Assembly: GCF_030848475.1 (NCBI RefSeq)
Contig: NZ_JAVDDS010000041.1
Span: forward strand, 1-34,683
From: Herbivorax alkaliphila
GTDB taxonomy: Bacteria > Bacillota > Clostridia > Acetivibrionales > Acetivibrionaceae
Length of the DNA stretch: 34,683 nucleotides
Direction of reading: 5' to 3'
The notes below the pieces were generated by a model. That model had not been told where the DNA came from. It saw only the letters and a list, made by a program, of their open reading frames with translations, and made no database searches. Positions within the stretch are counted from its first letter, which is position 1. Each line of letters starts with the position of its first letter. The translations under genes and the position numbers were made by a program. This document shows positions 14,583-22,911 of this stretch, piece after piece.

Positions 14583-17279
14583 ATGAGTGAAAACAATAAT
14601 TGTAAAATGGTTTCATATTTAGAAAGTGGTAAATACATCTTAAATTATGAACCTAAGGGGACGGTGGTCTATAGTAGTGGCGGTGAATTTATAACTAGCA
14701 AGGGAAGAAATTATAATAAGTCCTCTACACTGTTTTTAGATTTAGGCAATAGGCTAGAAGAAGGTGTAATTGACCACCATCACCTAAACACTATTACAAA
14801 AGACAATGTGGAAGAAAAGGTTACCTGTGCCGCTCAATTGGTTTTTTTATACCCAGAGTATTTTAAACATATAGCAGATTGTGAGAAAGTAAATATAATT
14901 CTTCATGATGAACCTGATTTTGATGCCATAAGTAGCTTGTTTTTAGTGATCTATTATAATGAATACAAAAAAATTCCTAAAATATCACAACTCCTTATAA
15001 AATATGCTGGTGAAAATGATCAAGGTAAGCATAGAACTGATTTGAATTTTTTAGAAGAACCCATTAATGTATTAAAATTCTCTTACATAATAGAAAAAAG
15101 TGAAAATAAATCGACAAAAGGAAGAATTGAACTGTTTAACAATGTTGTAAGAAAAGGCTTGCTTTTGTTGGAAAAAATAAATGAAGCTATTGAAAATGAT
15201 CTATATGGTGAAATTACCTTTGATGTAAAAAGTAAAGATAAGCTTTTTTCTATCTATGAGGAATTCTTTAAAGAAGAAATAAAATGCATTCAAAAAGATT
15301 ATGAAAAATATAAGAAAGAACGTGATAACCCAGATATTTGTATAAAAAAATGTGTAGCATTGCCATTAAAAAGTGATGATAAAAAAACAATTGAAGTAGA
15401 TGCACTTATATGGAAACAAATCCCCGATTGTATCATGCATAAAGAGTATGCAAGAGTAGACAAAACTTCATCATCATGTCAGGGATATGTACTAACCTTT
15501 ATTCCTGTAAAGTCAAAAGATAAGTACAAGAAAGATGTAATAATATCTGTAAGAAATGACGGTGAAGTAAACTTAAAAGGTATTTGCAAGTATTTTGAAT
15601 TAAAAGAGCAGGAATTAAGAGGAGAATTACAATGTAACGATAACGAGAAAAAAGAAGGCAATGGGAGGAAGAACTCAAGCAAACGACCAGGATATGAAAA
15701 CCAGATATGGTGCATAAATGATGACCCTTGGTTTGATGGCAACAATTATGACTACACAATATTGCAAGGACCTACTGCGAAAAGCCTATTAAATTACAGA
15801 CAAATGCAAGAATGTTTTGCTCAATATTTATATCCTGTAGTTAATGAATTTGAGTTAAAAGTTGTAATACCCTTTAACCTTTTTTCAAAAGATAACAATA
15901 AATCCATAAGTTATAAAGATAAGCTTAAACAAAGTGAAGAAATATTTAAAGATTTTTGGGACTGCAATGATAGTCAAAATCAAAAGGAAAAAACTTTAGA
16001 AGAATCAGGGGATTGTAAAGAGTATAAAAAAGATACACTAGAAGGAGCTAGTAAGAAGTTTTACCAATATTTTACTGAGTATTATATGGATGTAAATGAT
16101 AAAAGAAGAGTTCAGCATTATAAATATATAAAACCAAATGTAGATAAAGCAATTGATTTTTTCAAAGACGATACAGATAATAAGGAAGATGCGCAAATAA
16201 AGTATATACTTAATAATATTAGAATTACAATTACTGCATATGGTACAGCTTTTTTAACCCTTGATCTTTCTGTAAACCTAAATGATTTAAAAGAAGGGAA
16301 ATATACACTAAAAGCAGAAAGGATGCTACTGGAAAATAAAAGATTAAAGCAGAAGATTCTAAAAAAAGTAATAGAGGGAAAATTAAAAAGTATTCTTCCA
16401 AAAAAAATTCTTAAAAAACTTAAAGAACAAAGAGAAATGATAACACCTTTGTTTTATACTTTTTTGCATACATTTAATGAAGAGCCTTTTACTGCTTCAG
16501 CTGATAATTTATCATATAGATTTGGAAATGTTATTGATAATGAGATATTTGTATCTGATTGTGACAGAGAAAATGTAACTACTTTAAGTCTTAACAAATA
16601 TACTTCATGTTCATTTAGCAAAAATGGAGGGAGTATTGTCATAAAAAGACATAACCTTATGGATGAATATAGGAATGATGGTTTGGAGGAAATCATCGAG
16701 AAACTTAAAAAAAGCTTTATGACTGAGTTTTTTGAAATATATATGTTTGCATTACATCAAAGGACAACTCTAATGCATTTTTCAGAGGATTTAGCAGAAT
16801 GTGCTCTGTGTAAAAACAAAGGACTAAGTCTTCTCAGAGAACAGTTTTTAGACTTTGTGACTCAAGGTTGGTTTGGGCAGATTACAGGTTATGAAATGGA
16901 AAATCAGATTTATAAAAAATGGATGAATGCCCTTGAAACTCAAAACCTTTACAAGGAAATAGAACAGCAAATTACAGTATGGGATGATTATAATAGAAAT
17001 AAGCTTATATCTATAGGGCAATATATAGCAGCTTCTATTGTGCCATTTGCTTTTGTAGCATATATAGGAGACATTTTTATTAATTATGACAGGATAAGTG
17101 GTGAAAATATCTTTAGTAAAATATTTCATGTTATTAGAAATCCCGTATTATTATTTAATAGCTCTAAATCACAGGCTATTTGGTTTAATATTATCTTATT
17201 TGCAGTGTTTATATCTGTAATAGGTGTAGTTATAAAGAAGAGTTCAAATAAGAGACTTAATGGAAAGAAAAATAAGTGA
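14583..17279 (+). CDS. Membrane-anchored protein with permuted DHH-phosphoesterase motifs
   Basis: An 898-residue protein. Near the N-terminus are FLDLGNR (D53), GVIDHHH (D64-H65-H66) and then ILHDEPDFDAISSLF (H108, D112, D114). These match DHH-superfamily metal sites, but the HxxPDxDA motif normally comes before DHH; here it comes after, as if circularly permuted. The middle (~200-800) is charged and unrecognised. Two hydrophobic helices near 808-833 and 866-884 suggest C-terminal membrane anchoring with the catalytic part in the cytoplasm. The start ATG follows a somewhat distant SD (AAGGGGG, 12 nt). DHH enzymes hydrolyse phosphodiesters such as cyclic dinucleotides, nanoRNA or single-stranded DNA; the substrate is unknown. 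It lies after the WYL pair but has its own promoter. Confidence 0.6.
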   Translation: MSENNNCKMVSYLESGKYILNYEPKGTVVYSSGGEFITSKGRNYNKSSTLFLDLGNRLEEGVIDHHHLNTITKDNVEEKVTCAAQLVFLYPEYFKHIADCEKVNIILHDEPDFDAISSLFLVIYYNEYKKIPKISQLLIKYAGENDQGKHRTDLNFLEEPINVLKFSYIIEKSENKSTKGRIELFNNVVRKGLLLLEKINEAIENDLYGEITFDVKSKDKLFSIYEEFFKEEIKCIQKDYEKYKKERDNPDICIKKCVALPLKSDDKKTIEVDALIWKQIPDCIMHKEYARVDKTSSSCQGYVLTFIPVKSKDKYKKDVIISVRNDGEVNLKGICKYFELKEQELRGELQCNDNEKKEGNGRKNSSKRPGYENQIWCINDDPWFDGNNYDYTILQGPTAKSLLNYRQMQECFAQYLYPVVNEFELKVVIPFNLFSKDNNKSISYKDKLKQSEEIFKDFWDCNDSQNQKEKTLEESGDCKEYKKDTLEGASKKFYQYFTEYYMDVNDKRRVQHYKYIKPNVDKAIDFFKDDTDNKEDAQIKYILNNIRITITAYGTAFLTLDLSVNLNDLKEGKYTLKAERMLLENKRLKQKILKKVIEGKLKSILPKKILKKLKEQREMITPLFYTFLHTFNEEPFTASADNLSYRFGNVIDNEIFVSDCDRENVTTLSLNKYTSCSFSKNGGSIVIKRHNLMDEYRNDGLEEIIEKLKKSFMTEFFEIYMFALHQRTTLMHFSEDLAECALCKNKGLSLLREQFLDFVTQGWFGQITGYEMENQIYKKWMNALETQNLYKEIEQQITVWDDYNRNKLISIGQYIAASIVPFAFVAYIGDIFINYDRISGENIFSKIFHVIRNPVLLFNSSKSQAIWFNIILFAVFISVIGVVIKKSSNKRLNGKKNK

Positions 17280-17345
17280 ACTCGTTTAGATAAAACTGAA
17301 TTAGAATTTTTACCTGAAACGCCGATGTTTAGCAAAATCTAAAAA
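17276..17345. repeat. Degenerate relic of a repeat also found at 21075-21113
   Basis: GTGAACTCGTTTAG (17276-17289) is an exact inverted copy of 21100-21113. CCTGAAACGCCGATGTTTAGC (17313-17333) matches 21075-21095 directly at 18 of 21 positions. TTTAGAT and ATCTAAA here can also pair. The stop codon of the DHH-like gene lies inside the first block, so the gene's end touches the relic. I take it as a decayed end of a mobile element. Confidence 0.4.
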
Positions 17346-17591
17346 AGTTAAATATTAGGTCAATTCTTAGCGAAAAAAATTAATGTTAAAAGCTAAATAT
17401 AAATTGTCTTAACATTTTATGATACCCTAATCTTAGTGAACTAATCTTAATAAACTAATACAAGATTATCAAAAATATGACGATATTAATGTCATACAAT
17501 TTTTTTCTATGATTATCTAAAAACTAGAATGGGTATATATTGATAGAAATAATGCCAATTGCCAAATAAGTATCTTGGGAGGTTTGCATAA
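17346..17591. other. AT-rich spacer before the B12-domain gene
   Basis: No open frame is supported. It ends with the SD GGGAGG (17577-17582), 9 nt before the ATG at 17592. I recognised no cobalamin riboswitch. Confidence 0.35.
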
Positions 17592-18248
17592 ATGAAAAAT
17601 AACATCGAAGAATTTAACAAGTATCTTAAAAAAGAAGACAAAGAAAAATGTGTATTTTTTGCATTAAAACTATTAAAGGACAAAGATATTGATGTTGTGG
17701 GCTTATATACAAAGATTTTAGAGCCAACATTAAATAGCATAGGTTGTGAAATTGGAGAGGAAAATCTATGTATTTGGAAAGAACATGTTAGAACATCTAT
17801 TGTAAGAACAATAATAGAATGTGCTTTTCCCTACGTAATAGATGAAAGAGATGCTAAGGGTGTACTTAAAAAGAATCAAAAAGTAGTAGTTGTTTGTCCG
17901 GATGGAGAATATCATGAAGTTGGTGCAAGAATTATTGCAGACTTTTTTACACTATGTGGATATGATACTGTTTTTGTTGGAGGAAGTACACCAAAGACAG
18001 AGTTTTTGTCTGTAGTAGATTCTATAAACCCCTGCCTTGTATCAATTAGTGTTACAAATTACTATAACTTAATTTCAGCTAAAAAGACAATAGAACTTTT
18101 AAAAGAAAAAGCCAATAATAAGACTAAAATTGCTGTTGGTGGCAATGCTTTTAAAAATAAAGAAAATATACACAAAGAGATGGGTGCTGACTATTTGATG
18201 CAAACATTTGAGGACATTAGAAAAGTTGCAGAGGGGGAGTTGAAATGA
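17592..18248 (+). CDS. Cobalamin-binding-domain protein (B12 sensor-like)
   Basis: A 218-residue protein with a helical cap (about 5-80) followed by a Rossmann-like B12-binding domain (about 95-215). The cobalamin motif is GEYHEVG: E106-x-H108-x-x-G111, the E-x-H-x-x-G variant seen in CarH/LitR-type B12 sensors rather than the D-x-H-x-x-G of methyltransferases. W62 and E64-H65 in the cap also recall the CarH cap (WxxxEH type), though spacing differs. There is no HTH, so it is not a self-contained repressor. Its stop overlaps the start of an ABC exporter permease, which suggests that it senses B12 or light, or helps a corrinoid-related function of that transporter. That link is inference from operon structure only. 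Confidence 0.75.
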   Translation: MKNNIEEFNKYLKKEDKEKCVFFALKLLKDKDIDVVGLYTKILEPTLNSIGCEIGEENLCIWKEHVRTSIVRTIIECAFPYVIDERDAKGVLKKNQKVVVVCPDGEYHEVGARIIADFFTLCGYDTVFVGGSTPKTEFLSVVDSINPCLVSISVTNYYNLISAKKTIELLKEKANNKTKIAVGGNAFKNKENIHKEMGADYLMQTFEDIRKVAEGELK

Positions 18249-19399
18249 GGTTACCTTTTAAAATAGCCGTAAGATTTTTAAAGTCTAATTTAAGTCAGAC
18301 GATTTTAATATTTATAGGAATATCAATAGGGGTATCTGTTCAGGTGTTTTTAGGTTCACTAATTCAGGGACTTCAAAAAGATTTAGTTGAAACTACAGTT
18401 GGAAATTCGCCACATATTACAATTGAACCAAAGGATGATGATTTAATAGAAGACTGGACTGGTATAGTAAAAAAAATCAGGGAATCTTCATTTGATACTA
18501 AAGCTGTATCTGTTTCAGCCGATTCACCAGGTTTTATTAATTATAATGACAAGACAGAGTCGGTTTTGGTACGTGGTTTTTTGCCAGAAGAAATGAATGA
18601 TATATACAGCATAAAAGACAATCTTATAGATGGCAGTATTCCAGATTCAGAAGGTGAAGTTATTATAGGTAAGGATCTTGCATTAGAACTTGACATCTCT
18701 GTTGGAGATAATATAGAAATTATTACTCCAAAAAGAGAAATTGTAGAATTAAAAATTACTGGTCTATATGACTTGAAGGTTTCAAGTATTAATAAATTAT
18801 GGATTATTACAAATCTTCAAACATCTCAAAATATTTTTGACTATGATAATTCTGTTACTTCTATAGAAATTCAGGTTAATAATGTTTTTGAAGCAGGTAT
18901 AATAGCTGATGATATTGAGAAAATTTTAAATCCACAACTAAAAATTCAAAACTGGAAAGAACAAAATGAGCAGCTTTTAAGTGGACTTAGAGGGCAAAGC
19001 ATTTCTAGTATAATGATACAGGTTTTTGTAATGATTTCTGTACTGCTTGCTATTGCAAGTGTTTTGGCAATTTCTGTTGTACAAAGGTCAAAACAGATTG
19101 GGATATTAAAGGCTATGGGTATAAATGATAAAAGCTCAAGTATGATATTTATATACCAAGGGTTGATTCTTGGTATTATAGGTGCATTTGTTGGAATTTC
19201 TTTAGGGCTGGGATTATCATTTATGTTTACTAAATTTGCAGTTAACCCAGATGGTACACCAGTTGTAAACTTGAGGATAGACTATTCATTTATTGTTTTA
19301 TCGGCAGTTATTGCAGTGGTAGCTTCTGTTATAGCATCACTAATCCCTGCAAAGAATACGTCAAAATTAAATCCAATTGAGGTGATAAGAAATGGATAA
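18245..19399 (+). CDS. ABC transporter permease, FtsX/LolC/MacB-like
   Basis: A 384-residue permease with the typical layout: an N-terminal helix (about 14-36, TILIFIGISIGVSVQVFLGS), a large extracytoplasmic MacB-PCD-like domain (about 40-250), then three helices (about 255-280, 305-330, 350-372). The coupling segment after the second helix reads KQIGILKAMGINDKS, as expected for the FtsX family. The start overlaps the B12-domain gene by 4 nt, and the end overlaps the ATPase gene by 8 nt, so the three genes form one tightly coupled operon. In Gram-positives such pairs export lipids or peptides or transmit mechanical signals; the cargo is unknown. Confidence 0.85.
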   Translation: MRLPFKIAVRFLKSNLSQTILIFIGISIGVSVQVFLGSLIQGLQKDLVETTVGNSPHITIEPKDDDLIEDWTGIVKKIRESSFDTKAVSVSADSPGFINYNDKTESVLVRGFLPEEMNDIYSIKDNLIDGSIPDSEGEVIIGKDLALELDISVGDNIEIITPKREIVELKITGLYDLKVSSINKLWIITNLQTSQNIFDYDNSVTSIEIQVNNVFEAGIIADDIEKILNPQLKIQNWKEQNEQLLSGLRGQSISSIMIQVFVMISVLLAIASVLAISVVQRSKQIGILKAMGINDKSSSMIFIYQGLILGIIGAFVGISLGLGLSFMFTKFAVNPDGTPVVNLRIDYSFIVLSAVIAVVASVIASLIPAKNTSKLNPIEVIRNG

Positions 19400-20081
19400 A
19401 ATAATAGATATTAAAAATGTAAATAAAATTTATGGGAAAGTTATAAAAACACAGGTACTATTTGATATAAATTTAAGTGTTGAAGCAGGATCGTTTAATT
19501 CAATTATTGGATCTTCGGGAAGTGGTAAAAGTACTCTTTTAAATATTTTAGGAACTTTAGACAAGCCAAGTACTGGAGATGTATATATAAATAACAATCT
19601 AACAGTAAAAATGAATAAAAATCAATTGGCTCAATTAAGAAACCAAACAATAGGTTTTATATTTCAATTTCATCATTTACTGCCTGAATTTACTGCACTA
19701 GAAAATGTCCTTATTCCATATATGATACGAAATAATGGGAAAGTTTCAGATGAAATAAGAAAAAGGGCAGAGGAGTTAATGGAATTGGTGGGAATATCAA
19801 AAGTGAAAAATAATCTTGCTGTAAATATGTCAGGAGGTCAACAACAACGTGCAGCAATTGCAAGGGCGCTTATTAATAATCCACCATTAATATTAGCAGA
19901 TGAGCCAACAGGAAATCTTGATTCTGAGTCAACAGAAATAGTTTATAACCTTTTAAGAGATATAAATAAAAAGTATAAAACTACATTTATTATTGTTACA
20001 CATGATAAAAAAGTAGCTGAAATGACAGATAGAATTATCGAAATTAAGGATGGTAAAATCAGCATGGACATAATAAGATAG
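19392..20081 (+). CDS. ABC transporter ATP-binding protein, LolD/MacB-like
   Basis: A 229-residue nucleotide-binding subunit with all motifs: Walker A GSSGSGKST (40-48), Q-loop around FQFHHLLPEF, signature MSGGQ (147-151 region) followed by QQRAAIARAL, Walker B LILADEP with Glu171, D-loop, and H-loop His204 (VTHD). The FxFHxLLPEF/TALENV pattern is characteristic of the LolD/FtsE/MacB group. It overlaps the permease gene by 8 nt and powers that permease. A stem-loop just downstream (20096-20123) probably ends the operon. Confidence 0.92.
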   Translation: MDKIIDIKNVNKIYGKVIKTQVLFDINLSVEAGSFNSIIGSSGSGKSTLLNILGTLDKPSTGDVYINNNLTVKMNKNQLAQLRNQTIGFIFQFHHLLPEFTALENVLIPYMIRNNGKVSDEIRKRAEELMELVGISKVKNNLAVNMSGGQQQRAAIARALINNPPLILADEPTGNLDSESTEIVYNLLRDINKKYKTTFIIVTHDKKVAEMTDRIIEIKDGKISMDIIR

Positions 20082-20095
20082 CAGTAGGGAAATAG

Positions 20096-20123
20096 AGACG
20101 GTTCTTTTTGAGAAGAGCCGTCT
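20096..20123. terminator. Hairpin between convergent ABC operon and small ORF
   Basis: An 11-pair stem (AGACGGTTCTT with AAGAGCCGTCT, one G-T pair) with a TTTGAG loop. Only short T runs follow on either strand, so termination strength is uncertain, but the place between convergent genes fits. Confidence 0.6.
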
Positions 20124-20133
20124 TCTAGTTTCA

Positions 20134-20280
20134 TCATAGTAACCAATCATAATCTTGTCTGTAGTCTACTATGGCATCTACATAATAGTATAGGCTTTCA
20201 CTTGATAAATAAGCAGATACTGTTTCCCAATTAATAGTTTGGGGTTTTTTTAGGATAGTATTAAAGGATGAGATAGTCAT
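20134..20280 (-). CDS. Small hypothetical protein (48 aa)
   Basis: On the minus strand an ATG (20278-20280) follows AAAGGA at 5-6 nt and opens 48 codons to a TGA at 20134-20136. The peptide has ordinary composition and an acidic, aromatic C-terminus (YYYVDAIVDYRQDYDWLL). No family is recognised. It faces the ABC operon and shares its terminator hairpin. Support is the SD plus sensible composition; it may also be a fragment of a once longer gene. Confidence 0.4.
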   Translation of the reverse strand: MTISSFNTILKKPQTINWETVSAYLSSESLYYYVDAIVDYRQDYDWLL

Positions 20281-20406
20281 GGATTCCTTTCAGGGCATTT
20301 TTCTAGGTATTTTGCTTTAGATTATTAAAAATATCCCTTCAAAAATTAATTGTATAATGATATAATTAGAACAAGAATACAAGAATAAAATTGAAAGGAA
20401 AAATAT

Positions 20407-20712
20407 ATGAAGAACGAAGAATTTCAAAAATTAGTTTTAGAGCAACTTTCAGGGCTTAAGGATGATGTAACAGGGCTTAAGGATGATGTAACAGGGCTTA
20501 AGGATGATGTAACAAGGCTTAAGGGTGATGTAACAGGGCTTAAAACTCGTCAAGATGAAATTTACCATGTTGTTAAAGCTATTGAACATTCTAACCAAGT
20601 TGGGAAAGCTGAACTCGACAAGCACGAATTCAGGATTGCCAAAGTAGAAGGCAAATTCAAGAAAGTTGCAAAAGTAATGGATGAAGACAGTGATAAAGCG
20701 TCAAATCTCTAA
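20407..20712 (+). CDS. Small coiled-coil protein with LKDDVTG heptad repeats
   Basis: A 101-residue protein. Residues ~16-44 are four to five copies of a seven-residue unit (LKDDVTG), encoded by 21-bp tandem repeats. They predict a coiled coil, extended by RQDEIYHVVKAIEH and a second amphipathic helix. The C-terminus is Lys/Asp-rich. AAAGGA lies upstream of the ATG, and TATAAT-like sequences near 20354 could serve as promoter. No enzymatic domain is seen. Similar short heptad-repeat proteins are common in clostridia without known function. Likely cytoplasmic and oligomeric. Confidence 0.65.
   Translation: MKNEEFQKLVLEQLSGLKDDVTGLKDDVTGLKDDVTRLKGDVTGLKTRQDEIYHVVKAIEHSNQVGKAELDKHEFRIAKVEGKFKKVAKVMDEDSDKASNL
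20452..20535 (+). repeat. 21-bp tandem repeat, four copies
   Basis: Units start at 20452, 20473, 20494 and 20515. The first three are identical and the fourth differs by two bases. The period equals one coiled-coil heptad, so copy changes keep frame. Confidence 0.9.
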
Positions 20713-20761
20713 TTATAAGGAATGCCAAATTATCCACAAGACCTACTATTATTTAAACTGT

Positions 20762-20998
20762 TTAATTTTTTAAGTCAATTACTGTAATTCTCCCGCGGTT
20801 TGTTGAGTCATAAGCATATAGTGTTTCTCCATCAGTACATAACTTCCATACACGATTAAGTCCATTAGTAAGAATTGTAGTATCATATGTTTTCAAATTA
20901 ATACTTATTATGTGGTTATTATCATTATAATACGTTGCAACATATAGAAAATTTCCAAAACCAGTAATGTTATCTATAAAAAAACAATCACTATTCAT
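20762..20998 (-). pseudogene. Beta-propeller fragment
   Basis: A 78-residue minus-strand frame. It contains repeated short strands (LYVATYYNDNNHIISINL, WKLCTDGETLYAYD, GRITVIDLKN) of the kind found in propeller blades (YVTN/DUF5050-like). At most two blades are present, far below a full propeller, and no signal peptide is seen. A weak AGGA lies directly at the ATG. It is probably a remnant of a larger secreted or surface protein; a genuine small gene is less likely. Confidence 0.4.
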
Positions 20999-21051
20999 TC
21001 CTGAAATAAGAATATAATGTAAATTATTTGCTTTTAAATCTATAATAAATA

Positions 21052-21113
21052 TTCAGGTGGAATTGAGTCTCCACCTGAAGCCTCGATGTTTAGCTTTAGC
21101 TAAACGAGTTCAC
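21052..21113 (-). mobile_element. Twin-hairpin end resembling an IS200/IS605-type right end (relic)
   Basis: Hairpin one is a perfect 10-pair stem (21052-21061 with 21070-21079, 8-nt loop). Hairpin two pairs CTCG/CGAG and TTTAGC/GCTAAA (21082-21108) with a 3-nt bulge and a TTTA loop. Two GC-rich hairpins followed by an AT-rich flank are typical of single-strand-transposed element ends and of the guide-RNA scaffolds next to tnpB. No transposase or tnpB is present beside it; a PRC-barrel gene occupies that place. A degenerate copy lies at 17276-17345. The family label is from memory and tentative. Confidence 0.35.
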
Positions 21114-21182
21114 TAAATATAGTGCATTAAAAAAGACTTATGCATTGTATTTGTAGTAATAAAATGTAAAGCTTAAAATCTT

Positions 21183-21944
21183 TTATTCCCAATACTTTTC
21201 GCAGCCATAGTGGTTATAAAGTAACTCTTCATATTCTCTGCTTATAGGCAAAGATACGTCAAAATCAGGACACTTTTGAATACTTTCTTTCGGTATATTT
21301 ACTGAAAACTTTTTTTGGTTCCAGCTTATAAAGTTAATCCATTCTGGAGCAATAAGAACTTTTTTACCGTCTAGATTTTTTTTGGTATCTAGTACCATGT
21401 ATCGGATTAACCAGCTTTCATCATCCACTATAAAGTCTTCAACATATCCTAAATTGCCATCAATGGTTGAAACTTCATATCCTGTAACCTCCACCGTGCT
21501 CCTAAGACCTTCATCTTTTAATTCATTATCCTGAGAGATATTTCTATTTGTTTCTTTAAAAATAAGGGGCTGTTGACTAGGGGGTGCATAAGCAGTTCCT
21601 AGTGGAACACCTAGTCCATTCCAATAATTAGGCCAAGAATAATATTTTGCAATTTTATCCTCATTTTCCCTTGAGACAGGTTTTTGTGAATCTATTGGAG
21701 GACTATTTTCAACCTGTTCTATTGTCAATGAAACATGAAATTGTTCACCACTCCAGTTAGGTTTTTCAAATGATGAAGGTGATATAAGTATCTGACGCCC
21801 AAAAAGCCAGAAGCCTGTCTTATCAACAAGATATCTAACAACCCATTTTCGATCATCAAAATAGAAGTCATTAACTTTTCCTATTTCACCATCCTTAGCG
21901 GATATTTTGTATCCTATCATTTCTTTTAAACTTCTTAATAACAT
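21183..21944 (-). CDS. Protein with two PRC-barrel domains
   Basis: A 253-residue cytoplasmic protein with two copies of a PRC-barrel. The first is at about 6-80 (GYKISAKDGEIGKVNDFYFDDRKWVVRYLV) and the second at about 150-225 (GYEVSTIDGNLGYVEDFIVDDESWLIRYMV). They are joined by a Pro/Tyr/Trp-rich linker. The alternating pattern of Gly turns, DD and WxVRYLV is diagnostic. PRC-barrels act as small protein- or RNA-binding adaptors, for example in RimM and photosynthetic reaction centre subunit H; stand-alone pairs are common in bacteria without a defined role. The ATG follows AAGGAG. It is transcribed away from the MarR gene. Confidence 0.85.
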   Translation of the reverse strand: MLLRSLKEMIGYKISAKDGEIGKVNDFYFDDRKWVVRYLVDKTGFWLFGRQILISPSSFEKPNWSGEQFHVSLTIEQVENSPPIDSQKPVSRENEDKIAKYYSWPNYWNGLGVPLGTAYAPPSQQPLIFKETNRNISQDNELKDEGLRSTVEVTGYEVSTIDGNLGYVEDFIVDDESWLIRYMVLDTKKNLDGKKVLIAPEWINFISWNQKKFSVNIPKESIQKCPDFDVSLPISREYEELLYNHYGCEKYWE

Positions 21945-22156
21945 TCTATCACTCCTTAGTTTTGTTATTTGTTAAAAATATAATCAATATTTTAAAGCTA
22001 TCAAGCTTATATTAAATTTAAAAATCGACCTTGCTTTTTTCTTACCTCACATAGAAATATATAAACATTTAATTTGAAAATTATTAATCAATGTAAATTA
22101 GACAATGTAAATGTATTAAGAAAGGGTTTTTGAATTAAAAAGCATAATTTAATCTA

Positions 22157-22185
22157 TTGACAAAGAAATACTTCGGTGGTAGAAT
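22157..22185 (+). promoter_or_regulatory. Strong promoter of the MarR gene
   Basis: TTGACA (22157-22162), a 17-nt spacer and TAGAAT (22180-22185): an almost consensus sigma-A promoter, about 35 nt upstream of the ATG at 22227. It rules out the GTG at 22176 as a start. Confidence 0.8.
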
Positions 22186-22226
22186 TAAATTATAGTTCTC
22201 TACACGAATTAATTTGGAGGAAAGAG

Positions 22227-22727
22227 ATGGAAGAAAATAAAAATTTAGATTTGAATAGCTTTATATTTTACTTTATGGATGAATTTAAGTTTATGTTTTT
22301 TCCTGAAAAGTGGAGTGAAGGTTTTTTTGATTATTCAAAAAATGAGATGCTGGTTTTGCTTTTTCTTTATAGATATAAAAAAGCAAATATGACTCAAATT
22401 TGTGAATATATAAATGCACCTTTGAATACTGGGACTGGCGTTATAAACAGGCTTGAAAATAAAGAAATGGTGGAGAGAATAAGAAGCAGTGAGGATAGAA
22501 GAATAGTTCAAATAACTCTTACACAAAAGGCATGGACTCACATTAAAGAGGAAATGAAACTTTGGGAATTCTATTTAAACAAGGTGTACTTATCCCTTAC
22601 CGAAAATGAAATAGCAACAGCTTTTAATATATTTTTAAAAGTAAAGGCTGTGCTTAGTGAAGCTAAAAAAACAGAGGGCTCTGGAGACAAAGAGGAGAAA
22701 AAGGTTAAAAAAATTACTATTGAATAG
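22227..22727 (+). CDS. MarR-family transcriptional regulator
   Basis: A 166-residue protein from the ATG at 22227, with GGAGG 6 nt upstream; a longer frame starting at GTG 22176 lies inside the promoter and is rejected. Winged-helix features are clear: the recognition region MTQICEYINAPLNTGTGVINRLENKEMVERIRSSEDRR, where the DRR wing is typical of MarR, then a dimerisation helix. It lies just upstream of the ArsA-like genes, in the same direction, and may regulate them or itself. The ligand is unknown. Confidence 0.88.
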   Translation: MEENKNLDLNSFIFYFMDEFKFMFFPEKWSEGFFDYSKNEMLVLLFLYRYKKANMTQICEYINAPLNTGTGVINRLENKEMVERIRSSEDRRIVQITLTQKAWTHIKEEMKLWEFYLNKVYLSLTENEIATAFNIFLKVKAVLSEAKKTEGSGDKEEKKVKKITIE

Positions 22728-22825
22728 TAATGGCTAAGAAATGATATTCAATTTTCATAGTCCAAAATTCGTTAAGTAATCGGGATTTTGTTCTTGAGAA
22801 TAGGGCGTTATTTCTAAGGCATTCC

Positions 22826-22847
22826 ATAACTCAGAAATCTGAGTTAT
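22826..22847. repeat. 9-bp perfect hairpin between marR and arsA-like gene
   Basis: ATAACTCAG and CTGAGTTAT are perfectly complementary around an AAAT loop. No T-run follows, so it is more likely an operator or processing site than a terminator. It may be the MarR target. Confidence 0.5.
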
Positions 22848-22911
22848 TATTAGAACAAATACTTCGTTTTAAGAACTATTCACTAAAAGAATGAAAGGAA
22901 GGAAGGTTATT

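Noticed and set aside
22176-22226. Longer N-terminus of the MarR protein from GTG 22176
   Set aside because: The GTG lies between the -35 and -10 of a near-consensus promoter, and a proper SD precedes the ATG at 22227.
22891-22911. ATG at 22891 as start of ArsA-like ATPase 1
   Set aside because: It would place the SD inside the gene and add residues not usual before the P-loop; 22912 fits better.
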